Shown here one piece after another: positions 1-11,771 of a stretch of 64,000 nt of DNA. How positions within the stretch are numbered: position 1 is the first letter of the stretch; the number at the start of each line of letters is the position of its first letter. This stretch comes from Nothophaeocryptopus gaeumannii (lineage: Eukaryota > Ascomycota > Dothideomycetes > Mycosphaerellales > Mycosphaerellaceae). The stretch is taken from positions 558,001 through 622,000 of the forward strand of contig JASISA010000027.1 in NCBI GenBank assembly GCA_031771865.1, given 5' to 3'. The notes beneath the pieces were generated by a model. That model did no database searches, was not told the origin of the DNA, and saw nothing but the letters and a program-made list of their open reading frames with translations. Position numbers and translations under genes: made by a program.

Positions 1-96
1 CTGTCATCGAAGGGTTCCATTCCTGCAGACTAGATCACAAGGTGATTATCTCAGATGATAGTTGCTTCGGCACATGTTCAAAGCATCCATAGCATA

Positions 97-1206
97 TCAC
101 TTCTTGTCCAAAGGCAACTCGACCCTCCTCCCACCTACGAAAACCTCCTCAACCATCCCATACGCCCCTCCACTCTCCAGAGGATTTCCTCCTAACACCA
201 CTACATCCGCCCTCGCCCCCTTCTCAATCATCCCTCTATCCCTCAACCCAAACCCCTTCGCAGCATCCCCCGTGGCTCCTCTCAAAATCTCTTCCAACCC
301 CAACCCCGCCTGTACCAACAGTTCCACTTCCTCCTTAAACACCTCCCCATGTCTGACCTCTACAGGTCCTCCTGATTCCTTTCCGTTGGAGTCTGTTCCT
401 GTCACGATAGACACACCAGCGTCGTGGAGAAGACGGACGTTTTCGATCGCGTTTTCTAATCCACCTTTCCTACCAAACTTCTCACACACAGCGCGCATCA
501 TGACCAGTGTAGGAGAGACGATTTGCTTCCTCGACTTGACCGCCCGTATGCTCTCACTTCTGAGGATGCCATCTAGGGGCGCATGCGTAAGCACATCCAC
601 ACCCGCTTCACTGCACATCTCAAAAGTCTTCGTCGTCGTCACATGGGCAATAGACATCTTCCCAACCCTCCTCGCCTCATCCGCTAATTTCCTTACTAAT
701 CCCTCCTCAACCTCTCCCTCCGCCACGATTTTCACGAAATCTGTCCCTTCCTCACCCCTAGCTTTCACGAATTCCACCGCATCTTCCTCACTGCTTATTA
801 CGAGGTTCTTCGGGATCATAGGATTCGCTGCATGAGGAGCTCCCTTGAATAGTGCAATTGGACCAGCGGAGAGGAAATCCGGATGTGCAGGGACGTTTCG
901 AAAGCTGTTGACGAGGTCATTGGGCCAGGTGCCCATGTCTAGGACTGTGGTGACGCCATTGTGGGCGTGGGCGAGGAGTTCGGAGTGAGAGCGGATATGG
1001 ACGTGTGTGTCGATCAGGCCGGGCATGAGGTATTTGTTTTGGCCAGAGATGGTCTGAGTTGGTGAGGTGGGTGTGTTGCTTGTTGGGATTGTTGGGACAG
1101 AGTCCGAGATGGATTCGAGGAGGCCATTCTCCAGAGTGACTGTCTTGGGTCCGATGAACGTGGTGCCGTCGAAGATGGAGATGTCAGTTATGATCGTGGT
1201 ATTCAT
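97..1206 (-). CDS. Amidohydrolase-family metal-dependent hydrolase (imidazolonepropionase-like)
   Basis: Intronless gene of 369 codons starting at an ATG (complement of 1204-1206). The protein has the layout of the amidohydrolase superfamily: a short N-terminal beta part, then the metal-binding H-x-H motif in DTHVH (about residue 66), a candidate carboxylated lysine in DFVKIVAEG, two further histidines in IAHVTTT and THAPLD, and the catalytic aspartate in TGTDSN. The C-terminus returns to the small beta domain (GARADVVVLGGNPL), typical of imidazolonepropionase/prolidase-like members. It probably hydrolyses a C-N bond in a cyclic amide or dipeptide in the cytosol; no signal peptide is seen. 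The substrate cannot be told from the sequence. Length is slightly short for the family (usually about 400) but all metal ligands appear present, so it looks functional. Confidence 0.85.
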   Translation of the reverse strand: MNTTIITDISIFDGTTFIGPKTVTLENGLLESISDSVPTIPTSNTPTSPTQTISGQNKYLMPGLIDTHVHIRSHSELLAHAHNGVTTVLDMGTWPNDLVNSFRNVPAHPDFLSAGPIALFKGAPHAANPMIPKNLVISSEEDAVEFVKARGEEGTDFVKIVAEGEVEEGLVRKLADEARRVGKMSIAHVTTTKTFEMCSEAGVDVLTHAPLDGILRSESIRAVKSRKQIVSPTLVMMRAVCEKFGRKGGLENAIENVRLLHDAGVSIVTGTDSNGKESGGPVEVRHGEVFKEEVELLVQAGLGLEEILRGATGDAAKGFGLRDRGMIEKGARADVVVLGGNPLESGGAYGMVEEVFVGGRRVELPLDKK

Positions 1207-3842
1207 CTTCAGGTTGGTTTAGTGAATCTCTGCAGATACTGCAAATGTTCAGAGTTAGTCGTCGATCGATGAAGCTCCACGACTGGCTTTAAAAGTACCT
1301 TGTGATTTCGTGCGTTGCTCCTCGGACGATCTTGGTGCTCGTGGAATCCTTCGCTGTCGCAACGTCAAGTGGCATGATGCAGGAACGACGGGAAAAAGTT
1401 GAACCGCTAGCAGAGCTTCCTTCCACTACGGAAGCATCGGTTGCTGAAGATGCCGATGATGCGGGAGCTCGAATGTCTCCGATGTCATGTTTTGCGAAGC
1501 GCAAATGCTCTATAGTTGATTAGCGCGCTTCGATGAGCAATTCTCAAAACTAGGCAATGCTCAGAACGCAGGGCGATCTTGTCTGTTTCTCGGTCAGTCT
1601 AGAGACGAAGCTGTGACGTGCCACTCTAATTCCAATATGAGTTCTCGAGACGTGTTGTACATCTTCCTGGAACCTTCGGCTGCTCACTATTGAACGGCGA
1701 TACCATGTGAGATTTCCGCCCCTGCGTTGACTTGCCGGATGATACATGCTCAAGCTTGAAAGATGCAAAGCCTCAGGTGGCTCGGAGATCGTTCATAGGA
1801 CCCATGCTCACGATCCGATCGTACTTTCACTGGCTGACTATGAATGTTGACTAGAGACTCGACCGATCTGTACCGTCAGTCAAAAGTGCGCCTGAATTAC
1901 TCAACCTCGTCTCGAACCGCTATTTTGGCCCCGGTCCCTCAGGAATAAGTGTCGAGGCTTCTAGATGAACCTGGTTTGAACAGAGTCTGTACAATCAGTA
2001 CCCGAATAGTGGTGATCATGGCCTTCACGCTTGTCTTAATGATTCCCTGGGCGGTCATGATTCCCTGGGCGGTCGACAGTGTCATATCTCTTGCAAAGGG
2101 AACGCCCCATGTGCATCGCTGTTCAGTAGACCTCCAGAGGTCACCCGCAAACCCAGGCTTGGGAGCCATACAGTGCAAAGGTCGGATAGGGCATTGCTTC
2201 TCTCGATGCCAAGCTCGGTGGCGATTCTCCGCATGTAGTCGGCTTGACGATGCATAGCCAAGACACAAGCACCTGCTAGAAGAAGAAGCTCGATTGCTGA
2301 TAAGTATCGTAAGAATGGTAGGAATTGCTGTTTCTGCGTCAGAATTGCAATTCGGACCAGGACATGCGGGTCTCCATCTGACGTCAAACATCGTCTCGCC
2401 TGCTACGGGCTCAATAGAGATTGACATGCGATCGCGCAGACACAATTGATCTGCCAGCGTAGATCGGCCAACGTGATTAAACCAAGCACTGCTTCCGCCA
2501 ACAAATGTATCCAAGCTCGGCTGTGTAAGAAGCAAGTCAAAGGTCACGCATGGCGGTTATCATTGAACCTTCTGCTGCGCTTCTGTCCTGGCATATATAT
2601 GTCGTCCACGAGAAGGATCGTATTCTAAAGACTGGCGGCTCCCAAGGTGGAATTTACGGAAGGTTGATATCGAAGTCGAAGACTGCGTCGTGAGAGGTCT
2701 TTTCTTTCTCGTGGACGCCTTCCAGTTGCTTGATATTGACTAAGCCATCATCTTGCCAAGACGACTATGAAAGCACACGACCATTGATAGTCTGATACCG
2801 GCGGAGCTGCCATTCCAGGACTAGACCTATCCCAACTCCAATCTTGTCTTATCGTGCAGTTGGCCATGGAGCGAGGCTCTGCGAGATGCAAAAGCGCCGT
2901 TTGGACACTTGCATGCCACACGAGAAAACGAATTCGTCGCACGAGTCAACTACATGGTAATAATTCAGCTAGTCAAGAACTTATATCGCGGAACCTTGCT
3001 CTCGGGATTTGCGGCCTGAGGACTGGGATGTCAAACAGAGTACATGTCTTCGAAGCCGTGCCGCCAAGGGTATCGTGGTCCCCGCAAATATGCTTGACGG
3101 CGAATCGCCAGAGCCATCTTGCGCTTCTTCGCCGCGGCTGGCGTTCGTACTTCCGTGGTGGTGGCCAATCTGTCCTTGGCTGACGGCCGAACTGCGAATC
3201 GAGCTCTCATTTCGCAGTTGATCGCTGGTTGCAACTAAAAAGATCCGCCACTGAAAGACCCGATAACGCCAGCAGGGTTGCCATTCGTCCCACTGTGGTA
3301 CCTTGTCTTGACACGAGGTGGCCTGCAATTGCGCCTGTCGTACCACTGATGCGCCTCTTCCCTGGCGCTTTGGGAGACAAGCCCGTTGATACTGAAGCTT
3401 GGTGTGAGATGATTCTCAGCGAATGCGCTTCAACAAATCAAGTGCAATGTCGTGTCGCTAAAGTGGCGCTGGCCATCCGCGCGAGCGCGGGCTCTCTGCT
3501 CGGGACTGCGTTTTATGCTGATCGCTAGGTTCAACGGCAGGCCTGACCTTACCGGATGAAGCAGGAGTCAAGACTTTCATGAATTTCCCTGGGGCTTTCC
3601 TCGCATATGACCGTGCTCATGGAGCTATGTGACTGGCTGGAGATACCAGTACAACTATGTAAAGCGACATGTCCGGGGCCCTAGATCGAGTTGATCCAAA
3701 GATGGTATACGATCTGGTTCATAAAGAAGGGTGCTCCCAGTCCCTCACGGACCCCCCTCACGGGCTCCACGTATCGTCTTCAGCTTCGTCGCACCTCACA
3801 ATCCATCTTGTGTCTGGATGAACAGACATCGAAGCCATCACA
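1207..3842. other. Intergenic region without a recognisable gene
   Basis: About 2.6 kb between the amidohydrolase start and the OPT transporter start. Short open frames exist on both strands (for example complement 2082-2387 and 1939-2547), but none shows a recognisable domain, a good start context or a convincing splice partner. The only distinct structure is a perfect 18-bp tandem duplication at 2039-2074. The stretch just upstream of 3843 must hold the transporter promoter. Part of the 3691-3842 stretch is open in the transporter frame, but this is judged non-coding (see the transporter entry). Confidence 0.5.
2039..2074. repeat. 18-bp perfect tandem duplication
   Basis: The unit atgattccctgggcggtc occurs twice back to back (2039-2056 and 2057-2074) inside a region without a recognised gene. 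The unit length is a multiple of three, so it would be frame-neutral if the region were coding. Confidence 0.9.
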
Positions 3843-6284
3843 ATGGCCAACGTCAATGAGATCCTGGATCGTCAGGTCGACCCAATGGTATGCATCTATG
3901 CAGCTGCATATGTCACAACTCACACTGACTTCGTCCAAGGGCAACATCAACCCAGATGTTCCGCCGCTCACCGAGAAGCAAAATGTCTTCAACTCGGAAG
4001 CTCACAAGAAGTATGATGACTTGTCATCAAGCAACGAGAAGGAGATCGAGGTTGGCGCAAAATATGTCGGCGAGATGGAGGAGACCGACCTCAAGGACCA
4101 TGAGCGACTAGAACAAGATCCCTTCACTCCTTTTGACGACCTCCCCGAAGAGAGACACTACATTGTCACCATCCGTGCGATGGTGGTTGGTGTCATTTGC
4201 GGTGCCCTCGTGAATGCCTCTAACATCTACCTGGGCCTCAAGACTGGATGGACGTTTGGAGCTTCGCTCTTTGGTGCCATCATCGGATTTGCAGTTCTGA
4301 AGCCTCTCGGCAAAGCCCTTCCAGAAAAGTTCCCTATCCTCGGAGGCGAGTTTGGGCCTCGCGAGAACAACATCGTCCAGACCGCGGCCACGGCAGCTGG
4401 TGGTCTCAGCTCAGTCTTCATCTCCGGTATACCAGCGCTGTATCAGCTGAACCTGCTCTCGACCCCACAGGCCGACTTCCACCGTCTGATCACCCTCACC
4501 ATCGTGGGAGCTTACTTCGGATTCGCCGCTTCGACTCCTCTACGAAAGTTCTTCATCATCTACGTTGCGCGAGAGCTGAAGCTGATCTTTCCGACTCCTT
4601 CCGCCACTGCTATGACCATCCGCTCAATGCACATGGCAGCTACCGGTGAGGCTATTGCGAAGATGAAGATGAGGGCACTTTCCTACGCCTTCTCCGTTGC
4701 TCTTCTGCTCCGTATTGTTTCCCAATACGCTATTGGCATCCTTTGGGACTGGCACATCTTCACATGGTTCTTCATCTGGGGAAACTACAACAACCAGGCC
4801 ATCGCTGTAGAGAATTGGGGATGGCTAATCGAATTCACTCCAGCTTTCATCGGTGCCGGTATGCTTGTCGGTCTCAACACCGCCATCTCCTTCTATGGAG
4901 GCTCCATCCTCGCTTGGGCTATCATCGGACCAGCTCTCGTCCACAACGGTGCTGCTTTCGGGTCCTGCCCTTACGAAGGCGATCCAGATCTCGGTGACAA
5001 GTGGGGTAAATACTGCTCGTTCGCTTCTTTGGGCGCGCACTCATCCACCAAGACCACTCCTTCTCCACGCTACTGGCTCATCTGGCCTGGTGTCCTGACC
5101 ATGATTGTCGTCTCCTTCGTTGAGCTGGGTCTGCAGTACAAGGTCTTCTTCCACGTTTCCAAAGCCATCTACCGCGGCTCATGCGCTGGTATCAACAATG
5201 CCATGAAAATGATGGGCAAGCCAAGCAATGCCTATCTTGAAGCAAAGGGCCAGCAAAGAGAAGCTGACTACGTCGAGGACTTTGCCGAGGATAAGGATCT
5301 CGTCAAGTGGTGGATGTGGCTGCCATTCCTCATTCTGGTTGTCATCTGCATCTGCGTCGTCATGGGCGTACAATTCGATATGCCAGTCGGCATGTCCATC
5401 CTGTCCGTCTTCCTGGCCTTCTTCTTCTCCCTGCTCGCCGTCCAATGCACTGGCGTCACCGATATCACTCCTCTCACTGCCGCCTCCAAGGCCTCTCAGA
5501 TCGTCCTTGGAGGCGCGACCAAGGGCGAGCACTGGCAAATCGAGCACGCTCAACGTCTCAATTTGCTCGGCGGTTCTCTGGCATCCATCGGTGCCGGCCA
5601 GGCCGCGGATTTGGTCGGCGATTTTCGTGTCGGTTTCCTACTCAAGACTTCTCCCAAACAACAATGGGCTGCTCAGGGGATGGGTACGATCGTGGCCGTC
5701 TTCCTCGCTCCAGCGCTCTTCATCCTCTTCGCCAAAGCCTACCCATGTATCCTGGACTCTAGCGCCGAGACTTGCCCTTTCTCTGCTCCTTCCGTCTCAG
5801 CCTGGCGAGCGGTCGCAGTCGCCATGACGGATCCAGAGTTCCCAGTTCCCAAAAGTTCCGGGATTTTCTCCGTCTGCTTCGCGATCTTTGGCGCGATCAT
5901 GATATTTATCCGTCACTACGCCTACCGCGGCAAATGGGAGAAGTATAGAGTGTACCACCCGAATATGATGTGTGTTGGGCTTTCGTTTGTGTTGCCGCAA
6001 ACTATTTATGGCGTAAGTATCATCAAACACCCTTCATTCCCAACGAGTGTTGTATAGCATACTGACATGGCAAACAGCTGGCTATGATCATCGGCGCTCT
6101 TCCCTGCTACTTCTGGGCCAAGCGAAACCCTCGCTCCTTCGATATCTACGGCTATGCGATTGCGGCTGGTCTTATTGCGGGTGAGGGTATTGGTGGTGTT
6201 GTTAATGCTGTTTTCCAGGTTGCTGGGATTGCTGGGCCGGATCCTTATGGGACGAATATTGCGTGTCCGGCGAATGCTTGTTAA
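3843..6284 (+). CDS. OPT-superfamily transporter, YSL-like branch (YGL114W type)
   Basis: Gene model: 3843-3887, 3940-6012, 6078-6284; 774 residues. The start is the ATG at 3843, spliced through a 52-nt intron (GTATGC..CCAAG, branch ACTGAC) into the long frame. The alternative start at 3691 would prepend about 80 residues of low-complexity translation and is disfavoured. The second intron is 65 nt (GTAAGT..ACAG) and the last exon supplies the final membrane segments. After an acidic, soluble N-terminus of about 75 residues come many hydrophobic segments. NIYLGLKTGWTFG and GPRENNIVQTAATAAGG resemble the conserved blocks of the yellow-stripe-like branch of oligopeptide transporters, to which yeast YGL114W belongs. 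It likely imports peptides or metal chelates across the plasma or an internal membrane; the substrate is unknown. It converges on ATG29. Confidence 0.88.
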
Positions 6285-7384
6285 GCGAGTGGTAGTGTTG
6301 TGTTGGCGACATAAGTGGTTGGGGTTAAGATTTGTATGAGGACGAGATATGATGTGATGATGGAGAGGTTCGCACAGTCGCCTCTCCTCTCATTCGATGT
6401 TTATTTTGCGAAGAGATACCAGCTCGTTTCGATGGTTCTCAATTCAACTCGGAGACCAAGTAGTATCAACACTTCCTCTCAACCCTATCCATCCGAAAAA
6501 CAAAACCAAGACCAAATCGATCTACAAAGTAAAGTGAGGTCCGAACAACCTTCTTATACCAATCTAATCCCGCCCTACTCCCGCCAACCCTTGTACATGC
6601 AGGATCCTGAAGGATCGCGAATAGTATTGAGGGAGGTAATGCGAATGCGAGCTCCGAAGTTGATCGTTGAGGAGAGCTGCGGGGATACGAGCTCACAAGC
6701 ATTTATTCTGATTTGATTGGGAAGGCCTGGGCGCTTGATTGAACGCACGAGACAGGCAGGAGGTAAACTCCAAGATGTCGATGTGATGTGTAGCGAGTAG
6801 CAGTGGTGAGAGGTGGAATAAGGAAGAAATTAGTAAGCTAGGAGAGGAGGACGGAGAATTTGGGAATGACCACCCTAAAACAAATGGAAAAATGCGATTG
6901 CGAAGCGAGTAGAACATGTTCTTAGACAACAGCTCTTGGTCTTGTCTTATCATTAATCAACACTGTGTATGGTCAACCGTGCTGTTCGAGGCATGTATTT
7001 TGTTGTGTAGCGTGCGGCCGCAGTGGAGTCTGTTTTCGCCCAGACCGCTCCTTCAAGCTGGAGGCTTCAGCTTTCTGGTGAGAAACAGGGGCCAAAAGGC
7101 GGAAGCGAGGTCGACTTGAACGTTTCGAGATCGGGCACGCTATTCAAGAAGATGTGCAGGCTACTTGCGTCTCTGGAGGTATTTTATTGGCAAAAACCTC
7201 GCATGGTGATCGAAATCACTCACTTGATGCGTGCAGCACAGGTCTACTCAGTCCTCGGCGCTCGATCGGTGTGCCCCCAAAGCGCCTACTTAGACTGATT
7301 CGTTCGAGCACAAGCCTCATGTATCCTGTTCTTTTGCGGGTGTCCTTGAACCGCTTGGCGTAGAAGTCTCAAGATCTCACTGCC
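6285..7384. other. Convergent 3' intergenic region (OPT transporter / ATG29)
   Basis: About 1.1 kb between two converging stop codons. It holds 3' untranslated sequence of both genes, pyrimidine-rich on the + strand near 6440-6560. No open frame with recognisable similarity and no RNA gene was seen. Confidence 0.5.
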
Positions 7385-9008
7385 TCACCCAGCTCCACCA
7401 CCACCCCTCCTCCTAGCCCACCCCTCAGCAGCCCTACTCATCCGTCCCGCAACACTTCCAATCGTACTGCCACCCTGATTCCTCATATTACTCATAAGCG
7501 CTTCCTCAAGCGCACTCTGCGTGATACTCGCATCGTCCAGATCCGAGAATGAACTACCCATCTCAGATCCTTCACGACTGAAACGCGGGCTGACTGAAGC
7601 AGATGCAAGTTGGGCTCTGTGACGAGGACTAAGAGGCCCAGGAGGACGTTCTTGCTGAGAAGCGACGGAACTGTCGTAGGAAGCGCGACGAGCACGATTT
7701 GCGTTCGAGGTTGGTTCGGAGTCGGTGGATTGGTGGGATTTGGGGCCGTGCAGGATGGCGGAGGAGGATGTTGCGGAGGAGGTTGAGGATTCTGTAGCTG
7801 TTCGAATAGGTTGTTGAGGTTTCGCCTGTCTTGTTTGTGCTGAAGTCGAAGGTACTATGCTCGCTGGATGAACGAACGCTTTCTTCGGAGATCCTCGTAG
7901 CGTTGCAGCAGGGTCGGCTTTGCCGGGGTTTGAAGATGCTGCTGCGAATGGTAGATAGCCACCAGAGTCATCATCATCATCATCATCATCGTCGTCGCCA
8001 TCCTCGTCATCCTCGTCTGCTTCTTCATCGCCGTCTGACGCAAGAGTTCCTAGAGTTGTCCTCGATTTCTTGCTGAGAGGTGGCGGACGGCGGAAAGCCT
8101 GGCTGCGTGCGACTGTGGAGAGCCCTTCTTCAGAGTCGGAATCCGAAGGACCTTCATGCTCGACAGCGTCTTCGTAGAGATCATTCTGCGAGGATGCTGT
8201 CGGCGAAGCTGGAGTGATAGATGTCTGCCGACCTGAGCCACTCGATCCTCGCAAAGTACGTTGCAGTTGTTGTGGCTGCTTGCCAGAAGGACCACTGATT
8301 TTACTCTGGGTCACAGTAGCGGAAGATGGCGTCCGAGATATAGGTGGATGGCCAGAGCGTGGTAGTCCAGATGCAGAACTCGGCGAGTTCGGGATGTCTT
8401 GTGGTAGTGAATAAGAAGGACTTCCACGTCTGACTGCTGCTGTTGAGACCGATGGCAATCTGGAGTCTACACAATGCGTTAATTGATTTCATCAGTCTCG
8501 CTCGTTTGTGTAACCCACCTCGACTTCCACCCCTTTCCATCTTGACACCACCGACAGTGCTCCCTGTCGCACTTCCATCCTCGCCACTCGCAGTAGCACT
8601 GGGCCCGCCAATTCTGGTGACTTGCCTCCGCATGCGCTCCATATGCCGTTTACTCAACCAAGCAGCTTGCATGAGCAAGAAACTGAGCTCGACATCGAAC
8701 TCATGGCTCAAGCCTTCCCAGTCCAAGTCTCCAGAGCTGGCCTTGGAGATGAGTTTCCATAGTTGCCTATCTTTGGCAGCAGTCCAATTTGTTGATGCAG
8801 GGTCCTGGAATGTCGATCTTGGGAATGGCAAACGAATGAAGACTGTATAATTTGGCGTCGGCTTTGATGGAGATGGGGGTTGGCCGAACGGAGACCCTGG
8901 TCTTGATGACATTCTTGCTGGCTTCACGGATTCTTGCACTGGAGTTGCATTTGAGGATCCCCGCGCTCGGACATGGGACGGCGTGGCTGCCGAGGATGAA
9001 GGCGACAT
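7385..9008 (-). CDS. ATG29: Autophagy-related protein Atg29
   Basis: Gene model: complement of 8519-9008 joined to 7385-8466; one 52-nt intron (GTGGGT..TGTAG); 523 residues. The N-terminal third carries the Atg29 signature: YTVFIRLPFPR, then a WTAAKD..LWKLISKAS stretch, DLDWEGLSHEFDVELSFLL and a QAAWLSKRHMERMRRQV helix. In yeast, Atg29 with Atg17 and Atg31 forms the scaffold that recruits the autophagy machinery to the pre-autophagosomal structure. The remaining 350 residues are Ser/Pro-rich and disordered, with an Asp run encoded by a GAT microsatellite near 7974-8000. Such a long disordered tail, longer than in yeast (213 residues in total), is known in filamentous fungi and offers many phosphorylation sites. 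The 381-bp gap upstream, before the RPL21 stop, must contain its promoter. Confidence 0.93.
7974..8000. repeat. ATC/GAT trinucleotide microsatellite in ATG29
   Basis: A run of tcatcatcat-type repeats, passing into tcgtcg, encodes the poly-aspartate stretch of the Atg29 tail on the minus strand. It is a likely length-polymorphic site that keeps the reading frame. Confidence 0.85.
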
Positions 9009-9389
9009 TTCCGGATGATGGATGTGTCGTATCTGATGAACGAGAAGATGTCCGATGCTGAGAGATCGGTGAGTCTAGGTGGGAGGCTGCCTTCTTGGCG
9101 CCACGTGACAAAAGCATGTCGGGGATGCCTCGTGGAACCAGGAGAAGCGAATGAGGCATCTACAGAGAGGTTCAGCAAAGACGATGAAACGAACTTCCAT
9201 TGAACATCTTCATTCCTCAAGCATGCAAGTTTTATTCGCTCGCTACGAAGAGAGGTCAAACCAGCGCGCAGCATTCTTCCTTGTCTGCCACTTTTCGCTG
9301 CTCCATCTCATTCATCAAATGCTCAAGACAGCCCATGACCCAACCACATATGCGCGCACCAGAAAGCAAGCAAACGCTCTTCTGTGCGT

Positions 9390-10071
9390 CTAGATCGTAG
9401 TCTCGTAGGCAATTGGTGCGACGTTCTCAGGCTTGTTGTCCTTGCTGCTGATCGTCCGTGCTTCCCGGGGCATCGCTGGCTGTCTCTTCAAGTGAAGGTG
9501 CTCGCCGCTCTCCTTGGCCTTGCGCTTCTTGGCGGCGTTCTCCTTGACACGAACGATGAACTCCTCTCGTGAGCGCGAGTGACGGACGTGCTCGATGCGG
9601 ACGTTGATGCGCTTCTCAATGTAGCGGTTGCCGACCTGTCTGTAGAGGATGACACCGACCGCGGACCGGGTGACATTGTAGACGACTCCGGTCTTTCCGT
9701 GGTAGACCTTGTATGGCTGTACAATTATTAGAATGATGTGCGTCCCTAGCTCGGTTCAAATCGTATCGCATTCGCGGGGTTGGGTGTCACGTACCATGCC
9801 CTTCTGAACGGCACCGTTGGCGACAACGTCGACGATATCTCCAACACGGTACTGCTTGAGGTAGGTGTTGAGAGGGATCATACCCTTCTTCTTGAAGTCG
9901 CGAGAGAAGGCTGTTCCGGTGTATTAGCCCATATCTTCAACCTTGCCCATCTGTCCCATCTGTTCCATCTTTCTACACTGCTCCTTCTTGCATCCACTTC
10001 TTGCTCTCTCTTCATGTTCGGGTAGACTGACCATAGCGAGTGCCGGCTCGGAGACCTGCGGCGTGACCCAT
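9390..10071 (-). CDS. RPL21: 60S ribosomal protein L21 (eL21)
   Basis: Gene model: complement of 10032-10071, 9795-9910 and 9390-9716; introns of 121 nt (9911-10031) and 78 nt (9717-9794); 160 residues, the family's usual length. The N-terminus MGHAAGLRAGTRYAFSRDF, the central YKVYHGKTGVVYNVT and the RYIEKRINVRIEHVRHSRSR block are diagnostic for eukaryotic L21, a large-subunit protein near the central protuberance. Both splice junctions keep the frame (TAT G|CC and ATG|CCA) and use standard donors and acceptors. The longer first intron close to the start codon is typical of fungal ribosomal protein genes. It is transcribed away from RPS9 with 335 bp between the two start codons. Confidence 0.95.
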
Positions 10072-10406
10072 TGTGACGGTGTTGGCGGGCTGCGAGATTC
10101 GTTAGTCGGCGGTGTTGTGGGCAGTAGGATCGATTCTGCGCGTACGTCAAGGAATCAGGTATTCTGAGTGAAGTCAGCGACAATTATTGCAGTGTGTTCC
10201 GGGGCGCGAGTACTCACGTCTTTGGCGCAACGACGTGCTTGATCGGAGAGTCGTCCCTTCCGCTGTGTCGAAGTGCGAGTGCATTTTCCTAGATCTTGGC
10301 ATTTTGAGCTCGGACCACCCACGAACTTCGACATCCATTTCGCTCCACGCTCAGCTTCGGATCTCGACTTGCAGCAGACCTCGACGCAGGCACATCGACA
10401 ACCGCA
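10072..10406. promoter_or_regulatory. Shared promoter of divergent RPL21 and RPS9
   Basis: The 335 bp between the start codons of RPL21(-) and RPS9(+) must contain both promoters and both 5' leaders. The strand composition is mixed with C/T-rich tracts on the + side nearer RPS9. No motif is named with confidence. A GTGAGT donor-like site on the minus strand near 10216 might mark an intron in the RPL21 5' leader. Confidence 0.7.
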
Positions 10407-11488
10407 ATGGCGCCGTAAGTGCAGCATAAATTCTAGCGACGACAATGCGGCAACTCTCAGATCCGTGCACGATGCGAAAAGGTGCGACGGCGGTGGTGCA
10501 GCCATCAGTGCGGGCGCCTTCATCAGCAACATATGGCACACGAGCAGGGCTTGAACAGACATGTGAAGGCACTCTCAGCATACAAGAGCGAGTGGAAGAG
10601 ATGAGCCTGTGCAAGAGCATGAGCATCGCATCGCATCGCCGTCAATTGCACATATCTGGAGTCGCTGCATAGTCCAAGCTGGGATACCTCTTGAAGAAGG
10701 AGCGATGAAAACTGACTTCTTCTCAGACGCTCATACAGCAAGACCTACAAGGTCCCTCGGCGTCCATACGAGTCGGCTCGTCTGTGCGTACATCCTCATG
10801 GCCACTGAGCGCGAGCTTGCCTCCGCTTCATGTCATCGGTACCATCCTAACGCCGGCACAGTGACACCGAGTTGAAGATCGTCGGCGAGTACGGTCTCCG
10901 CAACAAGCGTGAGGTCTGGCGCGTCCAGCTCACCCTCTCCAAGATTCGTCGTGCTGCTCGGTAAATATCAAGCCTCATCAATAACCCCTGAAACATTGAT
11001 ACTGATTATTCCCAGACAGCTGCTCACCCTTGACGAGAAGGACCCCAAGCGCCTCTTCGAAGGCAATGCCCTCATTCGCCGTCTGGTCCGTGTTGGTGTG
11101 CTCGACGAGTCCCGCATGAAGCTCGATTACGTCTTGGCCCTCAAGGTCGAGGATTTCTTGGAGCGTCGTCTGCAGACTTGCGTCTACAAGCTCGGTCTCG
11201 CCAAGTCCATCCACCACGCCCGTGTGCTCATCCGCCAGCGCCACATCCGGTGACTATTCTCTCCCATCACCCATCTTGACTCACCACTAACTTCTGTTCC
11301 CCAGCGTCGGCAAGCAGATCGTCAATGTCCCATCCTTCATCGTCCGTCTCGACTCCCAGAAGCACATCGACTTCGCTCTCACATCGCCGTTTGGTGGAGG
11401 TCGCCCAGGTCGTGTCCGAAGAAAGAAGGCCAAGGCCGCCGAGGGCGGTGAGGGTGGCGAGGAGGGTGGCGATGAGGAGGAGGAGTAG
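10407..11488 (+). CDS. RPS9: 40S ribosomal protein S9 (uS4)
   Basis: Gene model: 10407-10414, 10727-10783, 10862-10960, 11016-11249, 11305-11488; 193 residues. The first coding exon is only 8 nt (ATG GCG CC), followed by a 312-nt intron, a usual arrangement in fungal RPS9. Translation across all four junctions gives the expected MAPRSYSKTYKVPRRPYE start, the KREVWRVQLTLSKIRRAAR block and the S4 RNA-binding region (LERRLQTCVYKLGLAKSIHHARVLIRQRHI). The tail is Glu/Gly-rich. uS4 is an early-assembling small-subunit protein at the mRNA entry channel. It shares a short divergent promoter region with RPL21, which would favour matched output of two ribosomal components. Confidence 0.95.
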
Positions 11489-11771
11489 ATTATTCGCTCC
11501 AAGGCTCAGAACCATATGCTCTTCACGCTTTCATGAATCAACAGGGAATGGCATCAGGCACGGCGTAAACTGGCAAGGAAATGGGAGATGCATCACCAAA
11601 GCTGCTCATAGCTAGCGGCTGCTGCAGCAATCAAAATTGTCAATGTTCATGGTTCCTGTTGATCAATTCTTTCATCACACTTTCTTTGCTTCCTTCTACT
11701 CGACTACAGATTCTGACCCTTTCCCTCTTCTGCAGTCTCTTGTCAGTCAATCACACATTTAGGCAAGAACG
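11489..11771. other. RPS9 3' flank
   Basis: Pyrimidine-rich sequence downstream of the RPS9 stop codon, presumably 3' UTR and terminator. No gene is recognised. Confidence 0.4.
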
